Positions 51,026 through 59,849 of a stretch of DNA of 64,000 bases are shown piece after piece. How positions within the stretch are numbered: position 1 is the first letter of the stretch; each line of letters begins with the position of its first letter. The stretch spans positions 62,001 through 126,000 of the forward strand of contig NZ_JAVWJB010000001.1 in assembly GCF_036639235.1 (NCBI RefSeq). Reading direction: 5' to 3'. A program made the translations under genes and the position numbers. Below the pieces are notes generated by a model. That model searched no databases. It was not told where the DNA came from and was given only the letters and a program-made list of their open reading frames with translations. The DNA is from Clostridium_AB sp036639235 (lineage in GTDB: Bacteria > Bacillota > Clostridia > Clostridiales > Caloramatoraceae).

Positions 51026-51032
51026 AAAGATA

Positions 51033-51064
51033 AAAGGGATAGATAAACTATCCCTTTCTTTATT
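51033..51064 (+). terminator. Terminator after the GntR regulator gene
   Basis: Stem AAAGGGATAG / CTATCCCTTT with a 5-nt loop, then TCTTTATT. Confidence 0.75.
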
Positions 51065-51119
51065 ATATAAACATTCAAATTACCCCTAAAATATCATATA
51101 AATCATAAGTTAAATAAAT

Positions 51120-52169
51120 TTACTTTGCATTTTTATATTCATTTACAATGGTTTCTAGCATATCACTTCTATAGGTATATGGGCTTATAAGGGTATACTG
51201 AACAGGCTCGGATTTTTTAAATTTCTTTGGAATAATTCCCTTGTCAATTAAACTTCCTTTAAAGTCTAGTAGGTTAATAACTAGGTTCTTACCCTTTGGA
51301 GATAGTTTGTTTATTGATTTAATACCATCTTCAATATTAGAATTTATAAATATATTAGAGTCTTTAAATCCTTTTTTATATAGGGCATCCTTAACCTCTT
51401 GGTCAGTTTTATCCATTAAAACAAGTACATTTTCGAAGTTTTTACTATCAATATCCTTATTGTTAAGAAGGGTTTCAAACTTTATAGAATCAATTACAGG
51501 GCTTGATACTTTAACATCCATACCCTTTAAATTTAATTCTGTTTTAATATTTTCAAGCATAATAGTAGTATTTTTTTTCATAGAAAAATTTACTATAGTT
51601 ATAGATTTACACCTATCCTTGGCTGCATTTAATATAGAATCCTTAAGACTTGGAGAGTATGTGCTATAGGCTAAATAATAATATTTAGGAGAGTTTTGAA
51701 GTAGACTACTTCTAAATTCATTGGAAATTTGAAGTAGTTCCTTGTTCTTCTCACTATAATTAATTGAAGAATAGCCAAGTTTTATTTTAAAACTTTCAAT
51801 AGGTTTAAGAATTAAAGGTTTATCTGATATAGACTTTGAGGCGTAGTATGGCATATATTTTTCCATTTCACCGTCGCAGTAGAATATAACAGCCTGATTT
51901 TCACTTTTAAGCTTAGATGAATCAAACTTCATTTCCATATTTATTGGCCTGAAAATAATAAATGAAGTTAAAAGGTAAGAAAGTATAATTACAAATGGCA
52001 TAGAAATAAATACATACTTATTAGGTTTAGGTATTGATTTTTTAAGTATAACAACTAAAACAAAACCTATTAAGGGTATTAAAGATATAACTAAATAGTA
52101 TTTACTTGGAGCGGCTAGAAGTAGGGATATAATACTTCCAATTAAAAAGGTTATAAGTATATGTATCAT
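51120..52169 (-). CDS. Membrane protein with a chelatase-like soluble domain, function unknown
   Basis: Not recognised as a named gene. The 349 residues start with three transmembrane segments (about 1-20, 25-42 and 52-74). A soluble domain of about 270 residues follows. Its sequence FYCDGEMEKYMPYYASKSI, KPLILKPIESFKIKLGYSSI and YYLAYSTYSPSLKDSILNAAKDRC is reminiscent of ferrochelatase/cobalt-chelatase (two similar lobes, repeated twice). No clear catalytic His/Glu pair could be identified. The likely topology puts the soluble domain on one face of the membrane with a short tail. Single-gene unit with a strong ribosome binding site (TAGGAGG). I keep the chelatase resemblance as a tentative inference. 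Confidence 0.7.
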   Translation of the reverse strand: MIHILITFLIGSIISLLLAAPSKYYLVISLIPLIGFVLVVILKKSIPKPNKYVFISMPFVIILSYLLTSFIIFRPINMEMKFDSSKLKSENQAVIFYCDGEMEKYMPYYASKSISDKPLILKPIESFKIKLGYSSINYSEKNKELLQISNEFRSSLLQNSPKYYYLAYSTYSPSLKDSILNAAKDRCKSITIVNFSMKKNTTIMLENIKTELNLKGMDVKVSSPVIDSIKFETLLNNKDIDSKNFENVLVLMDKTDQEVKDALYKKGFKDSNIFINSNIEDGIKSINKLSPKGKNLVINLLDFKGSLIDKGIIPKKFKKSEPVQYTLISPYTYRSDMLETIVNEYKNAK

Positions 52170-52309
52170 TTAGTCCTCCTAAAAAAATTAACTTTATATT
52201 ATATATGTATAAACTAAAAAAATAATGAAAGTTAATATATACTTTGTATTCTAAAAAACACTTAAAATAGGGTATAATATATCTAATATAAATTTATAAG
52301 GAGGAGTTT

Positions 52310-53503
52310 ATGGGGAGCATAAAAATAAAAGATGATTTATATTTTGTTGGGGTAAAAGATAAGGATCTTTTAGTGTTTGATATTATAATGAAGCTTGAAA
52401 ATGGCACTACTTATAATTCGTATTTAATAATTGATGATAAGATTACTCTTATTGACGGTGTCAAGCAAGAGTTTACTGAAGAATATATTAATAACATTAG
52501 GGGTATAATTGGAGATAAAGAAATTGACTACCTAATAGTTAACCATACAGAACCTGATCATACAGGAGCTATTGAGAGAATTATTAAGGAATATGAGAAT
52601 ATTACTATTGTTGCCTCAACAGTTGGATGTGGTTATTTAAAGAAGATTATACATAGGGATTTTAATACAATGGCAGTTCGTGATGGAGATGAATTATGCA
52701 TAGGCAAAAGAACACTTAAATTTTTAACTACTCCGCTACTTCATTGGCCAGATACTATGTTTACCTATTGTGAAGAATTATCAGCATTATTTACATGTGA
52801 TGCATTTGGATGTCATTATTGCCCAGAGAATACTATGTTTAATGCAAGTGGCATAGAGTTTTCACATGAATTTAAGTTATATTACCAAATAATAATGTCA
52901 CCATTTAAAAAGAATATTTTAACTGCAATAGACAAGATAAGTTTGCTTAATTACGATATAATACTTACAAGTCATGGACCAATACTTAATTCAGGAGCTA
53001 AGCTATTTGTTAAGCTTTATGAAGAGTGGTCAAGTAATAATGACTTTAAGGGAAGTAAGTATATACCTGTTTTATATGCATCAGCATACGGTTATACTAA
53101 GGATATTGCAAATGAAATTGCACGTGGTGCTGAAAGTGAAGGATATGAGGTTGAGGTTATTGATTTATCTAAGCATCCAGTTGATGATTTAATGCCTAGA
53201 ATAGAAAGAGCAGCAGCTATTGCTGTAGGTTCTCCAACTATAAATCAGGATGCGGTAAGATGTATCTGGGATTGTTTAGCACGTGTTCAGCCAACAGCAA
53301 TACATGGAACTCCAGCACTTGCATTTGGTTCATATGGATGGAGTGGTGAGGCAATTGATTTTATTAATGAAAGATTAACTCAACTTAATTTTAAACCAAT
53401 TAACACAGGATATAAGGTTAAGTTTAAGCCAACTGAAGATGAAATTAAAAAAGCATTTGAATATGGTCAAAAACTTGCCAATATACATAAAAATAATATT
53501 TAG
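52310..53503 (+). CDS. Flavodiiron protein (FprA family A-type flavoprotein)
   Basis: Reduces oxygen to water, or nitric oxide to nitrous oxide, protecting anaerobes. The N-terminal beta-lactamase-like domain carries the diiron ligands: HTEPDH (His79, Glu81, Asp83, His84), a later His in LLHWPDTMFTY with CDAFGCHY, and SHGPI near residue 223. A C-terminal flavodoxin domain from about 250 shows VLYASAYGYTKDIANEIARGA and GSPTINQDA. The 397 residues are normal for the class A form, with no rubredoxin fusion. SD AAGGAGGAG. A small acidic protein gene follows after 9 nt. Confidence 0.95.
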   Translation: MGSIKIKDDLYFVGVKDKDLLVFDIIMKLENGTTYNSYLIIDDKITLIDGVKQEFTEEYINNIRGIIGDKEIDYLIVNHTEPDHTGAIERIIKEYENITIVASTVGCGYLKKIIHRDFNTMAVRDGDELCIGKRTLKFLTTPLLHWPDTMFTYCEELSALFTCDAFGCHYCPENTMFNASGIEFSHEFKLYYQIIMSPFKKNILTAIDKISLLNYDIILTSHGPILNSGAKLFVKLYEEWSSNNDFKGSKYIPVLYASAYGYTKDIANEIARGAESEGYEVEVIDLSKHPVDDLMPRIERAAAIAVGSPTINQDAVRCIWDCLARVQPTAIHGTPALAFGSYGWSGEAIDFINERLTQLNFKPINTGYKVKFKPTEDEIKKAFEYGQKLANIHKNNI

Positions 53504-53512
53504 AGGTGTAAA

Positions 53513-53902
53513 ATGAACAAAGAATTACTAAAGTCAGTACTAGAAAAAGAAGGTCTTAATGAAATAGACGAAATTAACTACAAAAAAGAATTTTATGTTG
53601 TTGACTCATTTTACGAGTTTGATAAGGTAGAAGTTGACGCTGCAATAGAATATGCAAATGATGGATGTGGAGAAGACAGAGACGATGAGTGGTTTGAGGA
53701 ATTTTACTCAACTTATCTATTTGATATAGCAGCAGATAATTTAGAAGAGGTTATAGACGAAATATGTGAAAAGCATTCACTTTATGCTGATATTACTTTA
53801 TGTGAAATCGAAAGAAAAGCAATGAACAAATGTGAAGTTATTATAATTTTCTCTGAAAAGGAATTCGACATCGAAAAGGTTTTAGAAGAAATCGAAGAGT
53901 AG
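53513..53902 (+). CDS. Acidic hypothetical protein coupled to the flavodiiron gene
   Basis: Not recognised. The 129 residues are strongly acidic (DDEWFEEFYSTYLFDIAADNLEEVIDEICEKH), without transmembrane segments or a signal peptide. The N-terminal half predicts helices (KELLKSVLEKEGLNEIDEIN). A Cys in NDGCGEDRDDEW and another in NKCEVII are the only cysteine features of note. The gene lies 9 nt behind the flavodiiron gene with GAGGTG before its ATG, so the two proteins are expected to be made together. A role in oxygen or nitric oxide response is only suggested by location. Confidence 0.7.
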   Translation: MNKELLKSVLEKEGLNEIDEINYKKEFYVVDSFYEFDKVEVDAAIEYANDGCGEDRDDEWFEEFYSTYLFDIAADNLEEVIDEICEKHSLYADITLCEIERKAMNKCEVIIIFSEKEFDIEKVLEEIEE

Positions 53903-54067
53903 TTTCATTGTTTCACAAAATAGATTAACTTAAGTTTTAGCTAAATGGTAAGGAAGTTACATTATAATTTTTTTAGATATATTTTATTAACCTATAAGTA
54001 TTTGCTAGTTTAACTTTATTATATTTACACATAATAGTATTACAATCAATTAAGTGAGGTGTTATAT

Positions 54068-54244
54068 ATGAAGTTTTCAAGTGGAATAGTTACAGGTATG
54101 ATGCTTGGTGCAGCAGCTGGGATTATGGCAACTCCAATGATGAGTGGTAGAACAAGACGTAGAATAGCTAAGACTAGTAGAAAAATGGCCCATTCAGCAG
54201 AGAGGACAATGTCCGACTTAGTTGAACTTATGAATATGAGATAA
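54068..54244 (+). CDS. Small glycine-zipper-like peptide (58 aa)
   Basis: Short protein with a hydrophobic, small-residue helix (SSGIVTGMMLGAAAGIMATPMM) followed by a basic region (SGRTRRRIAKTSRKMAHSAERTM) and an amphipathic end (SDLVELMNMR). The pattern is similar to YtxH-type or other small membrane proteins in Firmicutes. The ATG at 54068 has GTGAGGTG 6 nt upstream, better than in-frame alternatives. It has its own perfect terminator. Function unknown. Confidence 0.7.
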   Translation: MKFSSGIVTGMMLGAAAGIMATPMMSGRTRRRIAKTSRKMAHSAERTMSDLVELMNMR

Positions 54245-54252
54245 GACAATGA

Positions 54253-54286
54253 ATTATAGGTAGATTAATCTACCTATAATTTTTTT
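54253..54286 (+). terminator. Intrinsic terminator after the 58-aa peptide gene
   Basis: A perfect 28-nt palindrome (arms ATTATAGGTAGATT / AATCTACCTATAAT) followed by a T run. Confidence 0.9.
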
Positions 54287-54376
54287 CAAGAATTTTCAAA
54301 AACTGTCTTATATACATGGCGAAAATGGTCGATAAAATCCTTATATAGCAAATTTTTAGAAATTAGGTGATTGTCG

Positions 54377-55660
54377 GTGGAAATATTATCATTAGGCAGT
54401 AAGGTAAAATTAAAAAGAAAAGAAAAGAATATGAAGCTAAAAGACCTTGCTGGAGATAGAATTACACCAGGCCAAATAAGTCTTATTGAAACGGGTAAAT
54501 CAAATCCTAGTGAGGATTTATTAAAGTATTTAGCAGAAAAATTAGGTACAACTGTTGAATATCTACTTGAAAGTGAAAGTAAGCAGGCTGAGGATGTGTG
54601 CAAATTTTATTCGGATATTGTAGAGGCTTCAATATATTGTAAAAATTTTCTGAGAGCTGAGGAAAATATAGAAAAAGGTCTTCATTATGCTGACATTTAT
54701 AATGTGGAAATAATGAAGGGTGTATTTAGCTACCAAAAGTCATTTCTTGCTTATTTAAGAGAAGACTATGAAAAAGCACAGAAAAATGGATTACATGCAT
54801 TAGTAATTTTCTTAAAGGAAGAAAGCTTTGTTAGAGCTACTAAAACATATCTTTTGCTTGGGGAAATATCATTTAAGAGCTTTGAATATAAGCTTGCTTT
54901 AAATCATTTTAAGGAAGCAGAAAAAACATATTTAACATGGGATATTGATGATAAGCTTATAAGAATACATATTTATTATAATATGGCTAGGTGTTTTAGT
55001 AAGTTATCACAGCATGTAAAGGCTGTAGACTATGCTTTAATGGTTGAAAAGGAAGTAAGGGAATTTGAGGATCATAAGATGTATGCAGATACTCTAATGG
55101 TTATGGCCCTTGCATATTCCCATAAAAAAGAGAAGGATAAGGCACTTCAATATGCAAATAGGGCTAAGGAAGTCTGCCAAAAAAGTAGTGATATTGCTGC
55201 ACTTGCAGGTGTTGAAGAGGGAATAGGGGAATTTCTTATTTTTGCACTTAATATTGAAGAGGGACTTGAGCATCTTAATAGGGCACTTGACCTTAAGAAA
55301 AGTATTCGAGGAGAGAGAACCGATGAGACTATTGTAAAAATAATAGAAGGATTATTAAAATGTTCAAAGCCTAGTAAGGCACTACGAGATATTGAGGATC
55401 TTGAGGAGAGAAATGATATATCAACAAAGACCCGTATTAAGATACTTGAGTGTAGATATAAGCTTTATAAGAATCAGGGTGATATGAACAGTGCAGAACA
55501 ACAAATATTAACCCTTGTAAGTTTCTTAGAAGTACTAGAAGATAAGGAAATGCTTGTATATTACTACATGCTTATAGGTAGTTTTTATGAGGAAATAGGT
55601 GAGGATAAATTATCACTTAGATATTTTAAGAAGGCATTTAAAGTTAAATATAAGGAATAA
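54377..55660 (+). CDS. XRE-family regulator with C-terminal tetratricopeptide repeats
   Basis: N-terminal XRE helix-turn-helix (KVKLKRKEKNMKLKDLAGDR, ITPGQISLIETGKSNPSEDLLKYLAEKLGTTVEYLL) followed by about 350 residues of helical repeats with TPR character (YEKAQKNGLHALVIF, FEYKLALNHFKEAEK, KDKALQYANRAKEV, KLSLRYFKKAF). The layout resembles peptide-sensing RRNPP-type regulators, but I see no adjacent pheromone gene. I start it at GTG 54377 behind AGGTGA; an in-frame TTG two codons earlier overlaps that site. Function and targets are unknown. Confidence 0.85.
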   Translation: MEILSLGSKVKLKRKEKNMKLKDLAGDRITPGQISLIETGKSNPSEDLLKYLAEKLGTTVEYLLESESKQAEDVCKFYSDIVEASIYCKNFLRAEENIEKGLHYADIYNVEIMKGVFSYQKSFLAYLREDYEKAQKNGLHALVIFLKEESFVRATKTYLLLGEISFKSFEYKLALNHFKEAEKTYLTWDIDDKLIRIHIYYNMARCFSKLSQHVKAVDYALMVEKEVREFEDHKMYADTLMVMALAYSHKKEKDKALQYANRAKEVCQKSSDIAALAGVEEGIGEFLIFALNIEEGLEHLNRALDLKKSIRGERTDETIVKIIEGLLKCSKPSKALRDIEDLEERNDISTKTRIKILECRYKLYKNQGDMNSAEQQILTLVSFLEVLEDKEMLVYYYMLIGSFYEEIGEDKLSLRYFKKAFKVKYKE

Positions 55661-55664
55661 AGTA

Positions 55665-55719
55665 GTAAAGGCCATAAAGAAAAGGGGACCAATCCGATTC
55701 TTTAGGCCTTTACCTGTTT
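55665..55719 (+). terminator. Long hairpin after the XRE-TPR gene
   Basis: Stem GTAAAGGCC / GGCCTTTAC (55665-55673 with 55705-55713), extended by TAAAGAA / TTCTTTA, then CTGTTTTA. Probably terminates the XRE-TPR gene. Confidence 0.65.
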
Positions 55720-55811
55720 TACATTTGGTTTACACCAAAAATAATTGAGAAAGAATTTAAACTTTCACTTGCAATTATAGTCGAAATGTGTCGAAATAAC
55801 AATGGATTAAT

Positions 55812-56651
55812 TTAACTCGATCTATGTCTATTTATAGATTTTTCTAAAAATGCCACTGCTTCATACATAATATATGCAAGTACTGAGAGAATAAGGATGC
55901 TCATCATTACCATGTCAAGCTGTGATACTTGGCCACCAAATGTAATTAAGAAACCAAGACCCTCCTTACCTGCAATAAATTCTCCAACAATAACCCCAAC
56001 CCATGATAGGCCAACGTTTATCTTAAGTGCAGATATCATAGTTGGAAAGCTAGCAGGAAGAACAACATATCTTAAAATTTGCATTTTTGATGCTCCAAAT
56101 GTTTTTAAAAGTTTAACTTTTTCCGTATCTACTTCTTGAAATCCTGAAAGTACTGAAATTATAGTTGTAATAAGTGAAATCATAAGAGCGATTATTATAA
56201 TTGCTGTTGTACCATTGCCTACCCAGAAAATAATAATTGGTCCAAGTGCTATTTTAGGTAGGGCATTAAGTATAACAAGGTATGGGTCAAGAACCTTACA
56301 TAAAAAATCTGACCACCATAGCATAATTGCAATTATAATACCTACAACTGTTCCAAGTACAAATCCTATAACCGTTTCATAAAGGGTTATTCCTATATGG
56401 TTAAACAGGGTTCCATCATTATAGAATGATTGAAGAGTAACAAGTATTTTACTTGGCTTACTAACTAAAAATGGGTCTATAACTTTAAGTGAAGCTAGTA
56501 CTTCCCAAAGTAGAAAAAATACTATTAAAATAGCTATTTGAGTAAAAAATATTAGGAATTTTTTTCTTTTTACACGCTTAATATACTGAATATGTTCTTT
56601 TGAGTGAACAGACATATTAAGTGCAAATTTGTTTTTACTGTTATCATACAT
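55812..56651 (-). CDS. NitT/TauT-type ABC transporter permease
   Basis: SsuC/TauC/ThiX-type permease of 279 residues with about six helices. The EAA-type loop is near residue 190 (LLKTFGASKMQILRYVVLPASFPTMIS), preceded by GFVLGTVVGIIIAIMLWWS. I place the start at the ATG 56651 (MYDNSKNKF), with GGAAGGAG upstream; a TTG three codons earlier is possible. It overlaps the end of the ATPase gene by 8 nt, so it is coupled. Last gene of a three-gene importer. Confidence 0.88.
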   Translation of the reverse strand: MYDNSKNKFALNMSVHSKEHIQYIKRVKRKKFLIFFTQIAILIVFFLLWEVLASLKVIDPFLVSKPSKILVTLQSFYNDGTLFNHIGITLYETVIGFVLGTVVGIIIAIMLWWSDFLCKVLDPYLVILNALPKIALGPIIIFWVGNGTTAIIIIALMISLITTIISVLSGFQEVDTEKVKLLKTFGASKMQILRYVVLPASFPTMISALKINVGLSWVGVIVGEFIAGKEGLGFLITFGGQVSQLDMVMMSILILSVLAYIMYEAVAFLEKSINRHRSS

Positions 56652-57429
56652 GTATATCAAGCTCCTTCCATATTAAATTAAAATAATCCTTAAATTCAGG
56701 AGCTTCTCTAGAGGTTAGGGGAGTTCTATTTTTAACTGATAAGTTAATATCATATATTTTTTTAACTGTAGCAGGACGCTTGCTAAGAACTATAACCCTA
56801 TCAGAAAGACTTATGGCCTCAGAAATATCATGGGTAACCATTATTGAAGTTTTCTTTTCTTCTTTAATGATTTTATATATTTCATTAGATACAGCAAGTC
56901 TTGTTTGATAATCTATTGCTGAGAATGGTTCATCAAGTAAAAGTAAATCAGGGGACATGGCAAGGGTACGAATAAGTGCAGCCCTTTGTCTCATGCCACC
57001 GGATAATTGGTTTGGATAATAATCCTTAAAGCCAGCAAGACCATACTTTAAAAGCATTTGATTAACCCTATCTAAATTAGTAGGATTAACGGACCTTGTA
57101 ACCTCAAGTCCTAGGGTTATATTTTCAAAAATGGTTCTCCAATCAAATAGATGATCCTTTTGAAGCATATAACCTATCTTGGAATTTGTTTTAGATGCTT
57201 TATTACTTGATGGGGCTATAATATCTTTATCAAGAGTTATCTCGCCACTAGAAATAGGAATAAGTCCTGCAATTGCTGAAAGTATAGTAGATTTTCCACA
57301 ACCAGATGGACCAACTATAGATATAAACTCTCCATTTTTAATGGTTAGATTAAGATTCTTAACAGCTTGGGTTTCTCCATCAAGGGTGTGATAGGTTATA
57401 CATATATCCTTTATTTCTAGTTTTTCCAT
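56644..57429 (-). CDS. NitT/TauT-type ABC transporter ATP-binding protein
   Basis: Importer ATPase of 261 residues. Walker A is GPSGCGKST, the Q-loop region GYMLQKDHLFDWRTIFENI, signature LSGGMRQRAALIRTL, Walker B LLLLDEPFSAIDYQT and H-loop MVTHDISEAISLSDRV. Subfamily character is that of SsuB/TauB/ThiZ proteins. It lies between the substrate-binding lipoprotein gene upstream and the permease gene, which it overlaps. Substrate is inferred only at class level. Confidence 0.92.
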   Translation of the reverse strand: MEKLEIKDICITYHTLDGETQAVKNLNLTIKNGEFISIVGPSGCGKSTILSAIAGLIPISSGEITLDKDIIAPSSNKASKTNSKIGYMLQKDHLFDWRTIFENITLGLEVTRSVNPTNLDRVNQMLLKYGLAGFKDYYPNQLSGGMRQRAALIRTLAMSPDLLLLDEPFSAIDYQTRLAVSNEIYKIIKEEKKTSIMVTHDISEAISLSDRVIVLSKRPATVKKIYDINLSVKNRTPLTSREAPEFKDYFNLIWKELDIHV

Positions 57430-57449
57430 AATATCACCCCATTTTCAAT

Positions 57450-58481
57450 TTATTTAACCTTTTCTATTGCCCTATTTGCAAAGTCATTAGTAGAAATATC
57501 TCCAACAGGAGGGCGTTTTTCTATAAGATCTTTTTTGTAGTCTTCAACAATATTCATAAGGTTAGTTAAGCCCTTTTCACTTACTGTTGGAGTAGGAGAA
57601 TAGGCGTTTATATCCTTATATCTATCAATGATTGCCGCTAGAGAATCTACATCAGCACCAGGGAAAAATCCTACTATGCTTCTTGCAACTTCAATAGATG
57701 GAGTTTTACTAACCCATAATTGCCCCTTATAAACTGCATTTGTAAATCCTTGAACAACATCTTTGTTTTTATCAATATATTCATTAGTAGCAAAGAAGCA
57801 TGTATAAGCAAGCTCCCCAGACTCTTTTCCAATTGATGCAACAATTTTTCCAGCCTTTTCTTTTTCAAGTAGGCTTGCTGTAGGTTCAAAACATGCTATA
57901 TAGTCTCCTGTACCTGACTTAAATGCGCCACTTGTTGCATTGAAAGCAAGGTTTGTTATAATATCAACATCTTTAAATGGAGTAACTTCATTTTTCTTAA
58001 GAACTGATTCAAGTGCCATTTCAGGAACACCACCAGGTCTTCCCCCTATAATAGTTTTACCTTTAACATCTGACCAGTTAAAGTTATCACCATTTCTAGC
58101 AACTAGGAATGAACCATCTCTTTGAGTTAACTGTGCAAAGATTTTTCCATGATCATCTCTTCCTTGGTTATATAGATATATAAGTTGTTCTGCTCCACAA
58201 AAGCCTATATCAGCATTTTTAGATAATACTTGTTGAGCAGTTTTATCAGCACCCTGTGCTGTTGATAGGTCTATCTTAATACCTTCTTCTTCGAAGAATC
58301 CTTGGCTTATAGATGCATACATAGGTGCATAGAAAATAGAGCGTACAACCTCACTAAGTCTAATGGTTGTAAGAGATTTGTTTTGAGGTTTTTCTTCCTC
58401 CTTATTAGAACAAGAAGCAAGTAGGGATATGCTTAATACTGTTATTAGTAGAAAGCATGTTAGTTTTAAAGTTTTTTTCAT
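57450..58481 (-). CDS. NitT/TauT-type ABC transporter substrate-binding lipoprotein
   Basis: Lipoprotein with an NMT1/THI5- or SsuA-like binding domain, 343 residues from the chosen ATG at 58481 (MKKTLKLTCFLLITVLS) with GGGAGG upstream; an in-frame ATG 29 codons earlier lies before the promoter region and would place the signal peptide internally. Lipobox LLASC (Cys24) is followed by the domain: IRLSEVVRSIFYAPMYASISQGFFEEEGIKIDL, GADIGFC-type ADIGFCGAEQLIYL, IGGRPGGVPEMALES. Ligands in the class are sulfonates, taurine, nitrate or thiamine precursors. No TPP riboswitch was recognised upstream. A transport operon on the other strand (MFS) diverges from it. Confidence 0.88.
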   Translation of the reverse strand: MKKTLKLTCFLLITVLSISLLASCSNKEEEKPQNKSLTTIRLSEVVRSIFYAPMYASISQGFFEEEGIKIDLSTAQGADKTAQQVLSKNADIGFCGAEQLIYLYNQGRDDHGKIFAQLTQRDGSFLVARNGDNFNWSDVKGKTIIGGRPGGVPEMALESVLKKNEVTPFKDVDIITNLAFNATSGAFKSGTGDYIACFEPTASLLEKEKAGKIVASIGKESGELAYTCFFATNEYIDKNKDVVQGFTNAVYKGQLWVSKTPSIEVARSIVGFFPGADVDSLAAIIDRYKDINAYSPTPTVSEKGLTNLMNIVEDYKKDLIEKRPPVGDISTNDFANRAIEKVK

Positions 58482-58524
58482 ATTAACCTCCCAAAATAAC
58501 AAGATTGGTTTATAATATGTGAAA

Positions 58525-58549
58525 ATTACGTAATCTGTTACATTACGTA
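58525..58549. promoter_or_regulatory. Candidate operator between the ABC importer and the MFS gene
   Basis: Inverted repeat TACGTAAT (58527-58534) / ATTACGTA (58542-58549) with a 7-nt spacer; the left half is itself part of the palindrome ATTACGTAAT (58525-58534). It lies upstream of the MFS promoter and close to the start region of the divergent importer, a natural place for a shared regulator. The regulator is not identified. Confidence 0.55.
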
Positions 58550-58562
58550 GAGGCGGATTATG

Positions 58563-58591
58563 TTGCAATTTGTAGTTTAGTTTTATAGAAT
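58563..58591 (+). promoter_or_regulatory. Predicted promoter of the MFS gene
   Basis: TTGCAA (58563-58568), 17 nt, TAGAAT (58586-58591), with the inverted repeat 58525-58549 directly upstream. Confidence 0.5.
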
Positions 58592-58624
58592 GTTATATAG
58601 TATATATTAGTAAAGGGGTATAAT

Positions 58625-59785
58625 ATGAAGAAATATTATTTAGCAGCGTCGCTTGTATTCCTATCTATACTATTTGCAGGTTTCTCAGATAACATGAAGG
58701 GTATATTTATACCATCATTTAAGGAAGAATTCTTAATATCTGATAGTAACGTATCAATTGTGCTTTTAGCAGCATCACTTGGATATATAGTTTGCCAGTA
58801 CATAGGTGGAGTATTAGTAGAAAAAACAGGACATAAAAATACGTATTTTGTTGCTTTCACATCAGCAATTATCGGTATAATTTTAATTTATTTATCATCT
58901 AGTTTCTATATTTTGGTACTTGGAATATTACTTCTAACAATGGGGGTATCAACAGCAGTACTTTGTACCAATGCTTTAATACCACTTATATTTGTAAGTA
59001 GCCAAGCTGTATTTATGGGTATAGTACACTTTTCATATGGGGTTGGAGTAACAGCAGGTCAAAGAACAGCAGGAAGCCTACTTGGAGTAGGTTATGATTA
59101 TAGACAGATTTATTTAATATGTGGTGCTATAGCAATAGCTCTTATGCTAATCACACTATTATCAAAATTCCCAAAGGAAAATATTAAAATAGATAAAAAC
59201 AAAAAGATAATACCTTTAAAAGAGGTTTTAAAGGATAAGTTTGTATTATTATTCTCATTTGCATTAGGATTCTATATTTTAGCAGAGGCTATTATGGGAA
59301 CCTGGTTTATTAATTATATGAAGGTAGTGTATTCATATGATGAGAATAAGGGATCATACTATGTTGGAATATTCTTCTTCTTATTTGCTGTAGGTAGATT
59401 CTTTGGAGGATTTATAGCAGAGAAGTTTGGATACTTTAAAACAGTTATAACTTTTATAGTTTTAGCACTAATATTTGTATCAACTGGTTTAATAGGAGGA
59501 GAAAAGCTAATAATATTTATGGCTATTTCAGGATTATTCTTCTCATTAATTTATCCGGTTATAGTTACAGCAATTAATATGAGATTTAAAACAAATACAG
59601 CCTATATTTTAGGGGTAATATTAACTATTACATCTATTATAGGTAATGGTATGAATTTTGTTTTAGGATATATAAATGATATAGTAGGTACCTATAATGG
59701 ATTCTTTATAGTTCCTATATCACTTGTTATATCACTTGGTATTTGTGTTGTACTATCAAAGGAAATTAAAAGGGAAAATGTTTAA
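58625..59785 (+). CDS. Major facilitator superfamily transporter
   Basis: Permease of 386 residues with 12 predicted helices. Typical MFS traits: VLLAASLGYIVCQYIGGVLVEKTGHKN (loop 2-3 motif), a central basic loop about 190-205 (KFPKENIKIDKNKK), and repeated GXXXG-like helices in the second half (FFFLFAVGRFFGGFIAEKFGYFK). Substrate is not predictable. It is divergent from the NitT/TauT-type importer with which it may share control through the inverted repeat between them. SD AAAGGGG. Confidence 0.88.
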   Translation: MKKYYLAASLVFLSILFAGFSDNMKGIFIPSFKEEFLISDSNVSIVLLAASLGYIVCQYIGGVLVEKTGHKNTYFVAFTSAIIGIILIYLSSSFYILVLGILLLTMGVSTAVLCTNALIPLIFVSSQAVFMGIVHFSYGVGVTAGQRTAGSLLGVGYDYRQIYLICGAIAIALMLITLLSKFPKENIKIDKNKKIIPLKEVLKDKFVLLFSFALGFYILAEAIMGTWFINYMKVVYSYDENKGSYYVGIFFFLFAVGRFFGGFIAEKFGYFKTVITFIVLALIFVSTGLIGGEKLIIFMAISGLFFSLIYPVIVTAINMRFKTNTAYILGVILTITSIIGNGMNFVLGYINDIVGTYNGFFIVPISLVISLGICVVLSKEIKRENV

Positions 59786-59808
59786 GGTTTGACCTTTTAA
59801 CCTAAGTG

Positions 59809-59836
59809 TTGACAAATAGTAGGAAAATATTATAAT
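59809..59836 (+). promoter_or_regulatory. Sigma-A promoter of valS leader
   Basis: TTGACA (59809-59814), 16 nt, TATAAT (59831-59836). A short AAGGT / ACCTT hairpin just upstream near 59784 could end the MFS transcript but is weak. Confidence 0.8.
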
Positions 59837-59849
59837 AGAGTATATTGAA

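Noticed and set aside
58482..58624. Possible TPP riboswitch before the NMT1-type binding protein
   Set aside because: No CTGAGA or ACCTGA-type thi-box sequence is present; the only structured element is the TACGTAAT inverted repeat.
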